A DNA stretch of 64,000 nt from NCBI RefSeq assembly GCF_028640845.1, contig NC_080543.1, forward strand, positions 3,227,459 through 3,291,458, in the 5' to 3' direction. Numbering within the stretch: position 1 is the first letter of the stretch; the number at the start of each line of letters is the position of its first letter. Made by a program: the position numbers and the translations under genes. Below are positions 36,443 to 47,261 of this stretch, piece after piece. The DNA is from Ahaetulla prasina (lineage: Eukaryota; Chordata; Lepidosauria; Squamata; Colubridae). Under the pieces are notes generated by a model. It was not told where the DNA came from, ran no database searches, and saw only the letters and a program-made list of their open reading frames with translations.

Positions 36443-36915
36443 TGTCCAAATTCTATTTGGCCAGGGGCGACAGCAAGGGGAGAAAAAATGACGTACAGTA
36501 CAGGGGCATCCAAACAGTTGAGATGGTGGTGGCCAGCTTGACTTTTAGTCCCCCTTCTTCGCTGGACCTCTCCATCTTGGGAGAAGCGATGGCTGAAAGC
36601 TCATGAGGTTGGATGGCTTCGTTAAGACTTTGGCCCTAAGAGAAATGGAGATGGATGAAGAAGCCCACACATATCTGGGAAGGTTTGTAAGGTGGCCTCC
36701 TGCAGATGTTCAGAAGAACGAAGGCCAGATGTTAAGAGGCTTGGAAGGACCTGCTGGGAGAGCTTTCACGTAAGATCGGGGTGTCGGAAAAGTCCCACAA
36801 TAAGGTCCCTTTGATGTGGCCAACACAACAAAATGGAGTCCCCAGCGCTTGAAGGAGACTTCAAGCTTACAGCTATCTGATTTTTCTCTTCAAAAAGCCA
36901 AGTTGGAGTCTAGAC

Positions 36916-37362
36916 CAGGGCTCTCCAACCTTGGTCCCTTTAAGACTTGTGGACTTTAACTCCCAGAGTTCCTCAGCCAGCTTTGCTGGCTGAGGGACTC
37001 TGGGAGTTGAAGTCCACAAGTCTTAAAGGGATCAAGGTTGGAGACCCCTGTTCTAAAGATTTGCTGGCTGAGGGACTCTGGGAGTTGAAGTCCACAAGTC
37101 TTAAAGGGATCAAGGTTGGAGACCCCTGTTCTAAAGGTTTGCTGGCTGAGGGACTCTGGGAGTTGAAGTCCACAAGTCTTAAAGGGATCAAGGTTGGAGA
37201 CCCCTGTTCTAAAGGTTTGCTGGCTGAGGGACTCTGGGAGTTGAAGTCCACAAGTCTTAAAGGGATCAAGGTTGGAGACCCCTGTTCTAAAGGTTTGCTG
37301 GCTGAGGGACTCTGGGAGTTGAAGTCCACAAGTCTTAAAGGGACCAAGGTTGGAGAGCCCTG
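36916..37362 (+). mobile_element. Palindromic hAT-type MITE expanded into a 78-bp tandem array
   Basis: Perfect 8-bp flanks GTCTAGAC at 36908-36915 and 37363-37370. The right arm with an extra TTCTAAAG 8-mer is repeated with exact 78-bp spacing (unit starts 36985, 37063, 37141, 37219 and 37297). The long open frames on both strands are by-products of the 26-codon periodicity. Confidence 0.88.
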
Positions 37363-37374
37363 GTCTAGACAATT

Positions 37375-38190
37375 CCCCGTCGGCTGGGGGATTCTGGGAG
37401 TTGAAGCCCATCCAATTTCCATGTTGCTGAGACTAGACAAAAACCGCTCTAGAAAAATAAAGCTTCCGAGCATAAGATCTGGTGGCTATTTTGGCACCTC
37501 CACGGTCCTTCCACGGCCGTAAAAGAGAATGCTTGCCACTGCCTGCTTGCAGGATGTTTTTTTCCTCCCCCATGCCCGGGATTTCCTGGTGGTCTCCTTT
37601 CCACGTAATAATAAACCAAGTGCTGGCTTTTCAAGCTCAGCTGAGAAAGTGATGCTTTTATTGTCAGACTTAGGAGGGTTACAAAAAAACAAAACAAAAA
37701 AAAACCCTATCCTAATATTATCTTGAAATGGACTGTATTTTAACAAATCAATCTTGAAGTCGAACAAAATCTAGGTCACAAATCCGTCTGAACCGAAAGT
37801 TAAGGCCCAATGTTTAGGTGCGTGTTTTGTATCACGGATTCAAAGATCAGCAATAACTGAGGAGTGTGCAGAAGTCAGGCGAAGAACAAGCTACGGTCTC
37901 TTTTCAAAAACCGACCGGATAAAATGACATTTTAGTTTAGTTCTAAAAGTTTCGAGTTTTGATGAATTAGGAAGCTCAACCACCCAGACTGTGATTCTAA
38001 GTGCTCAGGGATGGAGAAGGGATCAAAAAAAATCTGTAGTACGGAATTTATTATTTAGATTGCAAGCAAGCGCACAATCTGGGGTCCAAATAACTTCTCC
38101 CTGGATACGTTTCAAATCCTTAAATTGCTACCAACAGAAGAGAAAGACTGTAGCCAAGGTTGAACAATAGGGTCCTTGGTGCTCTCTTGA
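37375..38190. other. Unassigned AT-rich sequence, possible LINE or LTR remnant
   Basis: The minus strand contains GACAATAAAAGCATC near 37655 (AATAAA), and it looks like an old retroelement end. No frame identified. Confidence 0.3.
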
Positions 38191-38194
38191 GCTT

Positions 38195-38625
38195 GGTGGG
38201 GTTTTTTTGCAGGCGTTTCATAACCCAGCTAGGTAACATCATCAGTGCTGGAAGGGAGTGGGGTTTGTGGAGGAAAAAGGGAGGAGGAGAACTGTGAGGT
38301 CTTTAGTGGTCTCTGAGATTAGTTGTTTTCTTGCAGATGTTTCATGCCGAAACTAAGAAAACACCATCGGTGATAGAAGATTTCAAGGTATTGTCTCTCC
38401 ACTCCCTTCTAACATTGATGATGTTACCTAGTTGGGTCATGAAATGTCTGCAAGAAAACAGCACAGCTCAGAGAACACCAAGGATACCACAGTCTTCTCC
38501 CCCCACTCCTTTCCCTTCTCCTCCCCCCTGCATAACCCACTCCCTTCTAGCACTGAAGGTATTACTTAGTTGGGTAATGAAAGTCTGCAAGAAAGCAAGG
38601 AAGTTCAGAAAGCACCAAGGGCCCC
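38195..38625. repeat. Cluster of CTGATGATGTTACCTAGTTG repeats
   Basis: Copies in both orientations (minus at 38214-38243; plus near 38416 and 38556). Each pairs a CTGATGA-type box with GAAA(C) about 20 bases later, flanked by GTCTGCAAGAAAACA. Confidence 0.6.
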
Positions 38626-38673
38626 TTAAGACTGGTTTAAGTTATTGATCTCCCAAGTTGCTCGACTTCTACT

Positions 38674-39095
38674 GATTATTATTATTATTATTTGCATTTA
38701 TATCCCGCCTTTCTCCGAAGACTCAGGGCGGCTTACACTATGTCAAGCAATAGTCTTCATCCATTTGTATATTAGAATAGAATTTTTATTGGCCAAGTGT
38801 GATTGGATACACAAGGAATTTGTCTTGGTGCAGATGCTCTCAGTGTACATAAAAGAAAAGATACGTTCATCAAGGTACAACATTTACAACACAATTGATG
38901 GTCAGTATATCAATATAAATATTATATACAAAGTCAACTTATTGCCCCCCCAACAATCTGGGTCCTCATTTTACCTACCTTATAAAGGATGGAAGGCTGA
39001 GTCAACCTTGGGCCTGGTGGGACTTGAACTTGCAGTAATTGCAAGCAGCTGTGTTAATAACAGATTGCTTAGTCTGTTGAGCAACCAGAGGCCCA
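38674..39095 (-). mobile_element. tRNA-derived SINE split by an L3-like fragment
   Basis: SINE halves lie at 38674-38772 and 38929-39095 and read continuously across the nested LINE UTR. Both the tail (GGGCGGCTTACACTATG complement) and the tRNA-like head are kept. Confidence 0.87.
38773..38928 (-). mobile_element. L3/Rex1-like 3' UTR fragment nested in a SINE
   Basis: The minus strand equals the TTGATGAAC...GTACACTGAGAGC UTR, ending TTGGCCAATAAAAATTCTAT. It interrupts a tRNA-derived SINE precisely within its TATATTATATAC segment. Confidence 0.85.
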
Positions 39096-39099
39096 TTAT

Positions 39100-39900
39100 T
39101 ATATCCTAACAGTCTGCCTACCAACTAAAAAGTTATGCATTTAGGAAATTAGGAATCTGCCTTTTCTCACATTCTCTAAAGAGTTGTAGGTTGCAAAACA
39201 TGGACAGATTTGGCACAATTTATATATGGGTCAGCCCGCATTGGATGGCTGAAGTTCTCATCGAGGAACACATGGCCGAAGGAACGCCAGATAGAGACTA
39301 AAATTCACCCCTGAAGAGTCCCTACGAATTCTCATGAACACTCCGGTAATCTTAATATTTTTGTTCCTCTCCAATCTCTTCTCGTAACCATGCCCAAGAG
39401 TGGTGACGCGCAGACCCACTATTTCATTTTAGGTGTAATTGCTGCTTCGTTCGCAGTCTTGCTTTTCTCCCAATTTTCTGGGGCAGCAGAGGATAACAAA
39501 CACAGCCGTTCTTTGGGGAGGGGGGGTGTTTATATTTTTCTTTTTGGGGGTGCTCGATGTTCCTAAAAAAAAAAGCCGCCTGCAAATTAAGTGCTGCTAA
39601 GCTTTCCACGCCTCTTCGTCCCCTACTGCAAACAGTGAAGAGCTGGCATTTAAAAAAAAAAATACACAAAATATAAATACTGTACAAGGTACCAGGTTGG
39701 GGTGGGGTGGGGTGGGGCTGTAAACCTCTCGTTTTCGGGGGGGCGCCCCCACTTCTTCCTCCGGGATGCCACGGTGAGAAAGCCCCAAGGAAAATGCAGT
39801 GGTTGAGGATTTGGTGGGTCTGTGCAAGGACGGTCTGCTTTGGATTGCAACGCTGCATCGGTTCTACTCAACCTGGGCAATTTTAAAGACGGGTGGGGAC
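39100..39900. other. Unassigned sequence
   Basis: No repeat recognised except short G and A runs. Open frames of 76-144 codons at 39424-39880 have no family resemblance. Confidence 0.35.
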
Positions 39901-40018
39901 TTCAACTCCCAGAATTCCCCAGCTAGTGTGTGTAGTGTGGTGTTAAATCCAGAAGTTGTGGGTGCTCCAACAGTTTTTAAGAAAAGATGAGATAACCCTT
40001 TCTGCCTGAAATGGTACA

Positions 40019-40362
40019 GGCAGTCCTCGACGTACGACCGCAAGGGAGCCCGAAGGTTCTGTTCTTAAGTGAGGTTTGCCCCATTTTACGACCTTTTTTT
40101 GGTGGTGGTGGGGGGGCTCAGTTGTTAAGGGAAACACTGCCATTGTTAAGTGAATATGGTTTCCCCGTGGACTGGGCTCCTGAGAAGGTCGCAAAAGGGA
40201 GACACGTAACTCCGGGACACAGCAATGGTCATAAAATGAACCGATGTCTGAATTTTGATCACATGATTATGGGAATGCCGCAAAAGGTCGTAACTGTGAA
40301 AAACGGTCGTAAAGTCACTTTTTTCAGTGCCGCTGTGACTTTGAGTGGTCACTAAATGAACT
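40019..40362 (-). repeat. TA-MITE family member
   Basis: CAGGCAGTCCTCGACGTACG start. It is followed by CR1 tail sequence carrying a hAT MITE. Confidence 0.7.
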
Positions 40363-40377
40363 GTGGTTGGACTAGAA

Positions 40378-40513
40378 CAGGAGTCTCCAACCTCGGCAAC
40401 TTTAAGCCTGGAGGACTTCAACTCCCAGAATTCCCCAGCCAGCTTTGCTGGCTGGGGGATTCTGGGAGTTGAAGTCCTCCCAGGCTTAAAGTTGTCAAGG
40501 TTGGAGATCCCTG
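40378..40513 (+). mobile_element. Palindromic hAT-type MITE in CR1 tail
   Basis: CAGGAGTCTCCAACCTCGG ends with perfect 8-bp flanks GACTAGAA on both sides. It is inserted at the same CR1 tail position as the copy at 28712. Confidence 0.87.
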
Positions 40514-40959
40514 GACTAGAAGACCTCAAAGGTCCCTTCCAACTCTTTGTTATTCTTTTATTCTGACTGCCACTCCCAGAATTCCCCAGGTGGCCAGGGA
40601 ATTCTGGGAGTTGAAGTCCACCCGTTTTAAAATTGCCCAGGTTAAAAACACTTTTCGAAACCCTCGTTAACTGTCTCCCCTCCCCACAATTTCTTTGTCC
40701 CAACCAGCCCTTTATAAACAACCACACACACACACACACACAAACATACACACTTCAGCTACTCTGGAATGACTCCATTACAACAGGCCGTAACCTCCTG
40801 TACACACCAAGGCAACCTCTGCCGTTGCCGTAGAGCGAGGACATTTTCCGCCATCATCATTCGGACCGTCTTCGGACGAGACGAGGAAACGGCCGTTAAG
40901 CATCCGCCGTTCCGTACACAGTTTCAAATCCCGTGGCCCCCAAACAGCTCCTATTTGCT

Positions 40960-41659
40960 CCGATCAACAATAAATAAAAGATTATTTATACATACACTTG
41001 GAAAAAAATAAAAGACACACGCGTACCCGTGTGCAAGCGAAAGAGCCCCCTCGAGTTATCGGTACCCTGGTGGCCGAGGAAAAGGAATTCCCCACCCCCC
41101 AACCCTGCCGGTAGCGTTCAAACGGTGAAACGGAGTGATCGGAAGATACCGAGCCTGCGAAGTGTCGGGAGGTGACGGGTGGATTTGCGGGTTTTGAACC
41201 TCCTTTTTTTTTTTTGAAAAGCATGTGGGCGAATCGAACTCTGGATGGAGCGTAGATTTCTGGATGCGGTCTAGATCTCCTGAGATCGCTTCAAAGACCT
41301 TCATCGGCGCAAGATCCAATCCCTCGGTGGGTCGTGCCGGGGACAATCTCACCAAATCGTTTCCACCGACTATCCCTTTCTTTCGGCCGTCCCAGCGTAA
41401 CAGCGTGGCCCCCCTCGGGCCTTCCTCCAGCCTCTCGCACGCACAAGTGTGCGTGTGCCTTCCCGTTACACTTAAAAGAGACAGCGGTAAGCGCGAGGTG
41501 TGCGCAGGATGGGTGTGCGTTCTAAGGGGGTCGGTAGGCGGGGATCGGCAACAATTCTCCTCAAGGCACGGCTCCCTCCGGGTGACAATCGAGAGGGAGG
41601 GCGACGCACAGCTAAAGGAGTCCCCGTTCAGGTGTGAACGGCGAGGACGGGAGTTCGGA

Positions 41660-41693
<34 letters not shown>

Positions 41694-41745
41694 GCTCTCT
41701 GCCCCGGCCTACCCCGAACGGGGGGAGCGGGCGTTCCGACCCACA
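40960..41745 (-). other. ARHGEF17: Probable ARHGEF17 3' UTR
   Basis: This is about 0.8 kb of largely repeat-free, relatively CpG-rich sequence directly after the stop codon, including a (CT)n run at 41659-41700. On the minus strand near 40990 it becomes AT-rich with a TATAAA hexamer (a weak poly(A) signal variant) followed by TTTTATTTATTG. No canonical AATAAA lies in this block, so the true end is uncertain. Transcripts could extend to about 40.75 kb, where repeats begin. Confidence 0.45.
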
Positions 41746-41921
41746 TCAGACTCTCCAGAGAAGGAGGTGGTTTGTGCTGTCGTCCCGGCCCACGGTCTCA
41801 CTGCTGTTGGTGAGTCTGAAGTCCTCGTAACCGTCGCCACCGCTGACCACGAGCATTTTGGATTTGGACGACCGGTGTCGCGTCGAATCCCGTTTGTCCA
41901 ACTCGCTGGATTTGTCTGTAC
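41746..41921 (-). CDS. ARHGEF17: ARHGEF17 last coding exon and stop codon
   Basis: The terminal exon has acceptor TCGCCCAG|GT and a TGA stop at 41746-41748. It encodes TDKSSELDKRDSTRHRSSKS, then KMLVVSGGDGYEDFRL and the C-terminus GRDDSTNHLLLWRV. The GGDGYEDFR and NHLLLWRV motifs are diagnostic for ARHGEF17. The nine exons total 1596 nt including the stop, divisible by three, which confirms the joins. Human ARHGEF17 is about 2060 residues, so about a quarter of the protein is here. Confidence 0.95.
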
Positions 41922-42007
41922 CTGGGCGAGAGAGGGAGCCGATCAAGAGACAATTCTGCACCAAGCTAACGTGAATCTACCAAAAAGTAAAACCAAATGT
42001 ACTGTGT

Positions 42008-42408
42008 TGGGTAAGTCTTCGCCTTACGACCATTCATTTAGCGACCGTTTGAAGTTACAACGTTATTACCGAAGAACGTGACTCAGGGCCTGTTTTTCAC
42101 GCTTATGACCGTTGCCAGCGTCCCTACGCTCACATGATCAAAATTTTGGACGTTTGGCAACTGGTTCGTATTTATGACGGTTGCAGGGTCACATGATCCC
42201 CTTTTGCGACCTTCGGACGAGCCAAGTCAGTGGGGAAGCCAGATTCACTTAACAACCGGGTGACTAACTTAACAACTGCAGTGATTCACTTAACAGCTGT
42301 GGCAAGGAAGGTCGTAAAATGGGGCCAAACTCACTTAACAACTGTCTGGCTTAGCAATTTAAATTTGGGGGTCAATTGTGGATGTAAGTTGAGGATTATA
42401 CCTGTAAC
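42008..42408 (+). repeat. TA-MITE family member in ARHGEF17 last intron
   Basis: From TGGGTAAGTCTTCGCCTTAC to AGTTGAGGATTATACCTGTA. It begins about 90 bp upstream (in gene sense) of the last-exon acceptor. Confidence 0.7.
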
Positions 42409-42542
42409 TTGAAGTTTGCTAATTACGAATATTCACGCTGACATCATCTGTTGCCAATGCATAGGTACGAATCTCATTTTTTCCTCCTTTCCCATTGTTT
42501 TCTGGAATTACATGCATTCTTAAAAGAATAAATGAAGGCAGT

Positions 42543-43116
42543 TGTTGTGCCTCGTCCTCCCTCCTCTCCTCAGCCGGGCCCCTCCTGTCTCCACCCGGGC
42601 CTGTTATCAGACTCCGAGTCTGATAATGAAGATGAACCGCCTGTCATGCCTCCAGCCCCCCCGGCCCTGGCCCCATGCCTGGAGAGGATTCCAGGAGTGA
42701 ACAGACAAGCCCGATAAACTTCACTCCTACAGCGTGTGAGCAGGAAGCCAGCCACGTGCTGGAATTACCGGCAGCAGATCCAGCTGAAGAGAATTCAAAA
42801 GTGGGAGGATCCTCGCTTCCGGAGATCTGAGAGGCGACGCCAGCAGAAGGAAGGGAGGGGCAGGCCTGGATAAATGCTGAGTCATGGAGCCACACCCCAC
42901 AGCCTATATAAAGGACCTTCTTGTGGCATTCCAACCTTGAGTCAAGCAAAGTCTCATCTAGTTTGCTGATATCGGACTCTATTGCTGAAGTCACAACTTG
43001 GACTCCTGCCTGCCCTGATAAACCTCGAAGGAATTTGGCAAGCTGCAAAGGCTTCGTTGCCACGTTTGATACGGACTTCCTTGACCCGGTCGTCGGAGGG
43101 GGAATGGGACACAACA
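42543..43116 (+). mobile_element. Solo LTR, copy 5, antisense in ARHGEF17 last intron
   Basis: 574 bp with target duplications GCAGT at 42538-42542 and 43117-43121. The sense strand has LLSDSESDNEDEPPVM near 42600 and, after a frame break, FRRSERRRQQKEGR near 42810. TATATAAAGG follows at 42905. It lies between ARHGEF17 exons in opposite orientation and abuts a TA-MITE whose first bases form the right duplication. Confidence 0.9.
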
Positions 43117-43119
43117 GCA

Positions 43120-43446
43120 GTCCTCAACTTACGACAGTTCATTTAGTGACCGTACAACGGCACTGAAAAATGTGACTTAGGACCCCTTTTCACACGACCG
43201 TTGCAGCATCCCAGTGGTCACGTGATCAAAATTCCGGACGCTTGGCAGCTGATTCATAGTTACGATGGTTGCAGTGTCCCTGGGGTCATGCGATCCCCTT
43301 TTGCAAAATTCTGACAATGGGAAATTCAACGGGGAAAGCCAGGTCTGCTTAACAACGGTGGCTAGAAAAGTCGTAAATGAGGCATAACTCACTTAGCAAC
43401 GGAAAACTTGGGTTCCATTGTGGTCGCAAGTCAAAGACTACCTGTA
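43120..43446 (+). repeat. TA-MITE family member next to LTR copy 5
   Basis: GCAGTCCTCAACTTACGACA start shares bases with the LTR target duplication. It ends GCAAGTCAAAGACTACCTGTA. Confidence 0.7.
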
Positions 43447-43589
43447 CTGCCATCTGCCTTGAATACTGAATATCCTCTGTTTGATTCCACACAACCTTCA
43501 AAGGACTGGGTCACAACATTGTCTTTTCATCACCGTCATCATTTCAGTCGCTAAACAAGGACTTATACTGAATTTGTTCTGGGTAAGAT

Positions 43590-44205
43590 CCAATCTAACT
43601 CAGTCCCCTGATCTTCGGTAATCGTCTTGAAAATTCTGGCTGGCTTAGATATTCCTCCGGACCAAATTATAATTAAAAAAATATATGAATGTGCAGAAAT
43701 GGATAGATTAACTATGGCGGGGTCTGCAAACTTGGTCCCTTTAAGACTTGTGGACTTCAACTCCCAGAGTCCCTCAGCCAGCAAAGCTGGCTGAGGAACA
43801 CTGGGAGTTGAAGTCCACAAGTCTTAAAAGAGCTAAGTTTGCAGACCCCTGATCTATGGAAATTCAGGCGAGGGAAGATACTGAGTACTATTTAATATGG
43901 AATAGATGGTATTCCTGGCATAAAACTTAAGGGAGACTTTTGTTATGAGATCGAATTCTGAATAGAAGTTGAAGTAATTTAAACAAGGCTGTAAGTTTAA
44001 GACAGAGATACTCAGAAGTAGAATCTGGGTATAGAAGTTAAATAGGATAGAGATACCAACGTAGAAAAAGCTGTTATTAGTATTGTAATTTCGATGCGTC
44101 TGTCTTTGTTTATATTTTTTTGCTTTTGTGTATTATGGTGGTTGTTTTTTGTACTGTGTATTTTAATTTTTGGAAATTTAATAAATGTTATTTTATTTAC
44201 ACAAA
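43590..44205 (+). mobile_element. L1-like LINE 3' fragment split by a hAT MITE
   Basis: The plus strand reads KIYECAEMDRLT up to the MITE at 43718-43851, then resumes LWKFRRGKI and WNRWYSW-like sequence. This resembles the L1 ORF2 C-terminus. AATAAATG near 44182 may be the tail signal. Assignment to L1 is from motif resemblance only. Confidence 0.5.
43718..43851 (+). mobile_element. Palindromic hAT-type MITE in L1-like sequence
   Basis: GGGGTCTGCAAACTTGG ends, flanks AACTATGG and ATCTATGG. It interrupts an L1-like frame. Confidence 0.8.
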
Positions 44206-44214
44206 ATGACAGTA

Positions 44215-44845
44215 TACGCAGCAAACGAGATAACTATGCTGGATTTCGTATCACAGATCACTAGTCGAACACTTCCCAAGCCTTTAGGACTGCGTGATGT
44301 ATCGGCGGATTATGTGAACAGATCCCAGTAAGGTGGCCTTCTGCAGCTGACCAATGGCGATCTTATCAGCGCCAATTTGCTTTTAAGTGCTTGCCTAGGT
44401 CTTTAGGCACAGCTCCCAGTGTGCCGAGTACCACTGGAACCACCTGCACTGGTTTATGCCAGAGTCTCTGCAATTCGATTCTCAAATCTTGATATCTGGT
44501 GACTTTTTCAAGTTGTTTCTCATCGATTCTGCTGTCACCAGGTATAGTAATGTCGACTATCCACACTTTTTTCTTTTCCACAACCATGATATCCGGGGTA
44601 TTGTGTTCCAAAACTTTTATCAGTCTGTATTTGGAAATCCCACAGTAGTTTTGCATGCTCATTTTCAATCAGGCTTATGATCCCACCAGTTCTTTGCTAC
44701 AGGCAGATGGTAGTTGTGACACAAGTTCCAGTGGACCATCTGAGTGACTGTGTTGTGACGCTGTTTGTAGTCGGTCTGAGCTATTGTCTTACAACAGCTC
44801 AGTATGTGATTCAATGGTTTCATCCGCTTTTTTGCATCATCATCG
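44215..44845 (-). mobile_element. R4-clade-like LINE fragment with endonuclease-type C-terminus
   Basis: On the minus strand, one frame near 44700-44830 reads QTDYKQRHNTVTQMVHWNLC then HNYHLPVAKNWWDH, the zinc-finger/HxxxC-type motif. After a frameshift near 44680, a 100-codon frame (44366-44668) reads NTPDIMVVEKKKVWIVDITI, PGDSRIDEKQLEKVTRYQDL and VVPVVLGTLGAVPKDLGKHL. This resembles the restriction-like endonuclease end of R4/Dong-type LINEs. The 5' edge lies about 20 bp from the ARHGEF17 donor at 44863. Confidence 0.75.
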
Positions 44846-44863
44846 TCATTATTACCAGCTTAC

Positions 44864-45121
44864 CTGGTTCTCCTGGCAGGGGAAACAGGACGTTAAAACC
44901 TTCGGGCAGCTCGACCGACGTGAGGAATCGGACGTGACCGGTGTGGCCTTGGGAAAGTCCCACCGGGAGAGGCGGGATCTTCAGCACAGCCGGGTTGCCT
45001 GCGATGGGAAGGGTCAGCACGACCCCTGCGCTGGTGCCGATCCAGAGGAGGTCTTTGCAGGCCAAGAGGGAGGTGATCCGCAAACAAGCCGCCTTGTGTT
45101 GTCGGATGATGGCGTCTGATC
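44864..45121 (-). CDS. ARHGEF17: ARHGEF17 coding exon (SDAIIRQHKAACLRI)
   Basis: A 258-nt exon with acceptor GGCTGTAG|GA and donor ACCAG|GTAAGC. It reads SDAIIRQHKAACLRITSLLA, CKDLLWIGTSAGVVLTLPIA, then LSQGHTGHVRFLTSVELPEG. LWIGTSAGVVL is the propeller blade motif shared with JIP3/JIP4 (LWVGTGNGVI). After the donor, only about 20 bp separate the splice site from an R4-type LINE fragment. Confidence 0.94.
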
Positions 45122-45324
45122 CTACAGCCGGGGAGAGCAAGAGGTGAATGTTAAAGTCTTTGGGTTAATTTTTTTCAGAGGGTGGGGGGAAGGCAAAATC
45201 AGACCCAGGAATGATGGTTTGTCTGGCCTTGGTTTCTCTTTCCCTCTGGAAATCAAGGTGATGGCCATCACCACACAACTTGAATCCAGCACCTTTTTTT
45301 AATGTGTGGTTGCGAACACTATGC

Positions 45325-45836
45325 ACAAAAACCATGGCTACCAACCTGCCTTCCATTGAGGACCTGTATACTGCACGAATCAAAAAGAGGGCTGTGAAAA
45401 TATCTACAGACCCCTCACATTCTGGACATAAACTGTTACAACTCCTACCCTCAAAACGACGCTATAGAGCACTGCACACCAGAACAATTAGACACAAGAA
45501 CAGTTTTTTCACGAAGGCCATCACTCTGCTAAACAAATAATTCCCTCAACACTGTCAAACTATTCACTAAGTCTGCACTGCTATTAATCTTCTCAGCGTT
45601 CCCACCACCCATCTCCTTCCACTTATGACTGTATGACTGTGACCTAGTTGCTGGTATCCTTACGATTTATATTGATATTGATTGTTTCCTGATTGCTTAT
45701 TTGTAGCCTATGACTATCATTAAGTGTTGTATCATTAAGTGTTAAATTTGTATCCTTTGACTATCATTAAGTGTTGTACCTTGATGAAGGTACCTTTTCT
45801 TTTATATACACTGAGAGCCAATAAAAAAATTCTGTT
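45325..45836 (+). mobile_element. L3/Rex1-like LINE 3' end (Snake1-type), copy A
   Basis: It encodes NLPSIEDLYTARIKKRAVKI then SHSGHKLLQLLPSKRRYRAL and ends ITLLNK. A 3' UTR follows with TTGATGAAGGTACCTTTTC and a CACTGAGAGCCAATAAAAA end. An (ATTCT)n tail is directly attached at 45837. Confidence 0.85.
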
Positions 45837-46065
45837 CTGTTCTATTCTATTCTATTCTATTCTATTCTATTCTATTCTATTCTATTCTATTCTATTCTAT
45901 TCTATTCTATTCTATTCTATTCTATTCTATTCTATTCTATTCTATTCTATTCTATTCTATTCTATTCTATTCTATTCTATTCTATTCTATTCTATTCTAT
46001 TCTATTCTTATTCCTATTCCTATTCCTATTCCTATTCCTATTCCTATTCCTATTCCCGTTCCCAT
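45837..46065 (+). repeat. (ATTCT)n then (ATTCCT)n tail of L3-like copy A
   Basis: About 35 ATTCT units followed by about nine TATTCC hexamer units. Confidence 0.95.
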
Positions 46066-46655
46066 TCTCTACAGAGGAATTATTGAGTCTGTCATTTGCA
46101 CCTCCATAACTGTCTGGTTCAGTTCTGCAACCTAACAAGAAAAACACAGACTTCAGAGGATAATTAGAACTGCAGAAAAAATAATTGCTACCAACCTGCC
46201 TTCCATTGAGGCCCTGTATACTGCACGAATCAAGAAGAGGGCCGTGAAAATATTTACAGACTTCTCGCATCCTGGACATAAACTGTTTCAACTCCTACCC
46301 TCAAAACGACGCTATAGAGCACTGCACACTAGAACAACTAGACACAAGAACAGTTTTTTCCCGGAGGCCATCACTCTGCTAAACAAATAATTCCCTCAAC
46401 ACTGTCAGACTATTTACTGAATCTGCACTACTATTAATCGTTTCATAGTTCCCATCACTAATCTCTTTCCACTTATGACTGTATGACTGTAACTTTGTTG
46501 CTGGTAATCCTTATGATTTATATTGATATACTGACCATCAATTGTGTTGTAAATGTTGTACCTTGATGAAGGTATCTTTTCTTTTATGTACACTGAGAGC
46601 ATCTGCACCAAGACAAATTCCTTGTGTGTCCAATCACACTTGGCCAATAAAAATT
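46066..46655 (+). mobile_element. L3/Rex1-like LINE 3' end, copy B
   Basis: This is a longer copy that starts upstream of the IIRTAEKIIATNLPSIEALY region. It keeps the same ITLLNK terminus and UTR, with CCAATCACACTTGGCCAATA just before its (ATTCT)n tail. It is antisense in an ARHGEF17 intron. Confidence 0.87.
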
Positions 46656-46803
46656 CCATTCCATTCCATTCTATTCTATTCTATTCCATTGCCATTGCCA
46701 TTCCTTATTCTATTCTATTCTATTCTATTCTATTCTATTCTATTCTATTCTATTCTATTCTATTCTATTCTATTCTATTCTATTCTATTCTATTCCATTC
46801 CAT
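46656..46803 (+). repeat. (ATTCT)n tail of L3-like copy B
   Basis: ATTCC and TTGCCA variants come first, then about 18 ATTCT units, then ATTCC again. Confidence 0.95.
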
Positions 46804-46906
46804 TTTGGCATTTCTGCCCAGCCTTGTGGAGACCCCTAATGCTGTGTTTCTCCACACTCTGGAGAAATAAAAAAATCCAGAGCAGCATTCATTCATTCAT
46901 TCGTTC

Positions 46907-47261
46907 TGTTGTGGCCCACTGGTGGCAGACTTGGACGATGAGGAGGTTGTGGGGAGGAACTTGGGCCAGCTCTGGAGTCTGGGGAAGTCTCTGATGGATA
47001 CTCTGCATCGGACGCAGAGATAGACCCAGGGCACTTCGACATTTCCCAGCCACCGGAGAGGCAGCTGCCTTTGGAGGCTGATCTGAGTGAGGAGGAAGAA
47101 CAGCTGGGGCCTGTTCCAGATGCACGTAAGCGCGGAGCACTTAGAAGAAAGAACAACGGAGGACAAGGAGTCGACTTGGGAAGCAAAACACACGTGGACG
47201 CTGAATGGTCCCTCCCTGGCTGGGGAATAAATAGGAAGAAAGGGGGACGTAGGAGACAACA
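46907..47261 (+). mobile_element. Partial LTR of the same family, copy 6
   Basis: It starts TGTTGTGG and keeps the U3-type acidic frame (ASDAEIDPGHFD, ADLSEEEEQLGPVP) and a short basic RKRGALRRKN segment, then a GGAATAAATAGG box. It ends at ACAACA after only 355 bp. The flanks do not match as a duplication, so the downstream R/U5 part is missing or replaced. A 115-bp minisatellite begins at its right edge. Confidence 0.65.

Noticed and set aside
36947..37522. Repetitive 191-codon frame and two opposite-strand partners
   Set aside because: The 78-bp MITE array is a multiple of three, so every phase repeats without stops.
41225..41830. 201-codon plus-strand frame opposite the ARHGEF17 end
   Set aside because: It overlaps the 3' UTR and last exon antisense and has a simple Ser-Leu run from (CT)n. 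No recognisable protein.
44366..44668. 100-codon minus-strand frame as a host gene
   Set aside because: VWIVDITIPGD ... EKVTRYQDL is LINE endonuclease-type sequence with a frameshift upstream. It is a transposon remnant.
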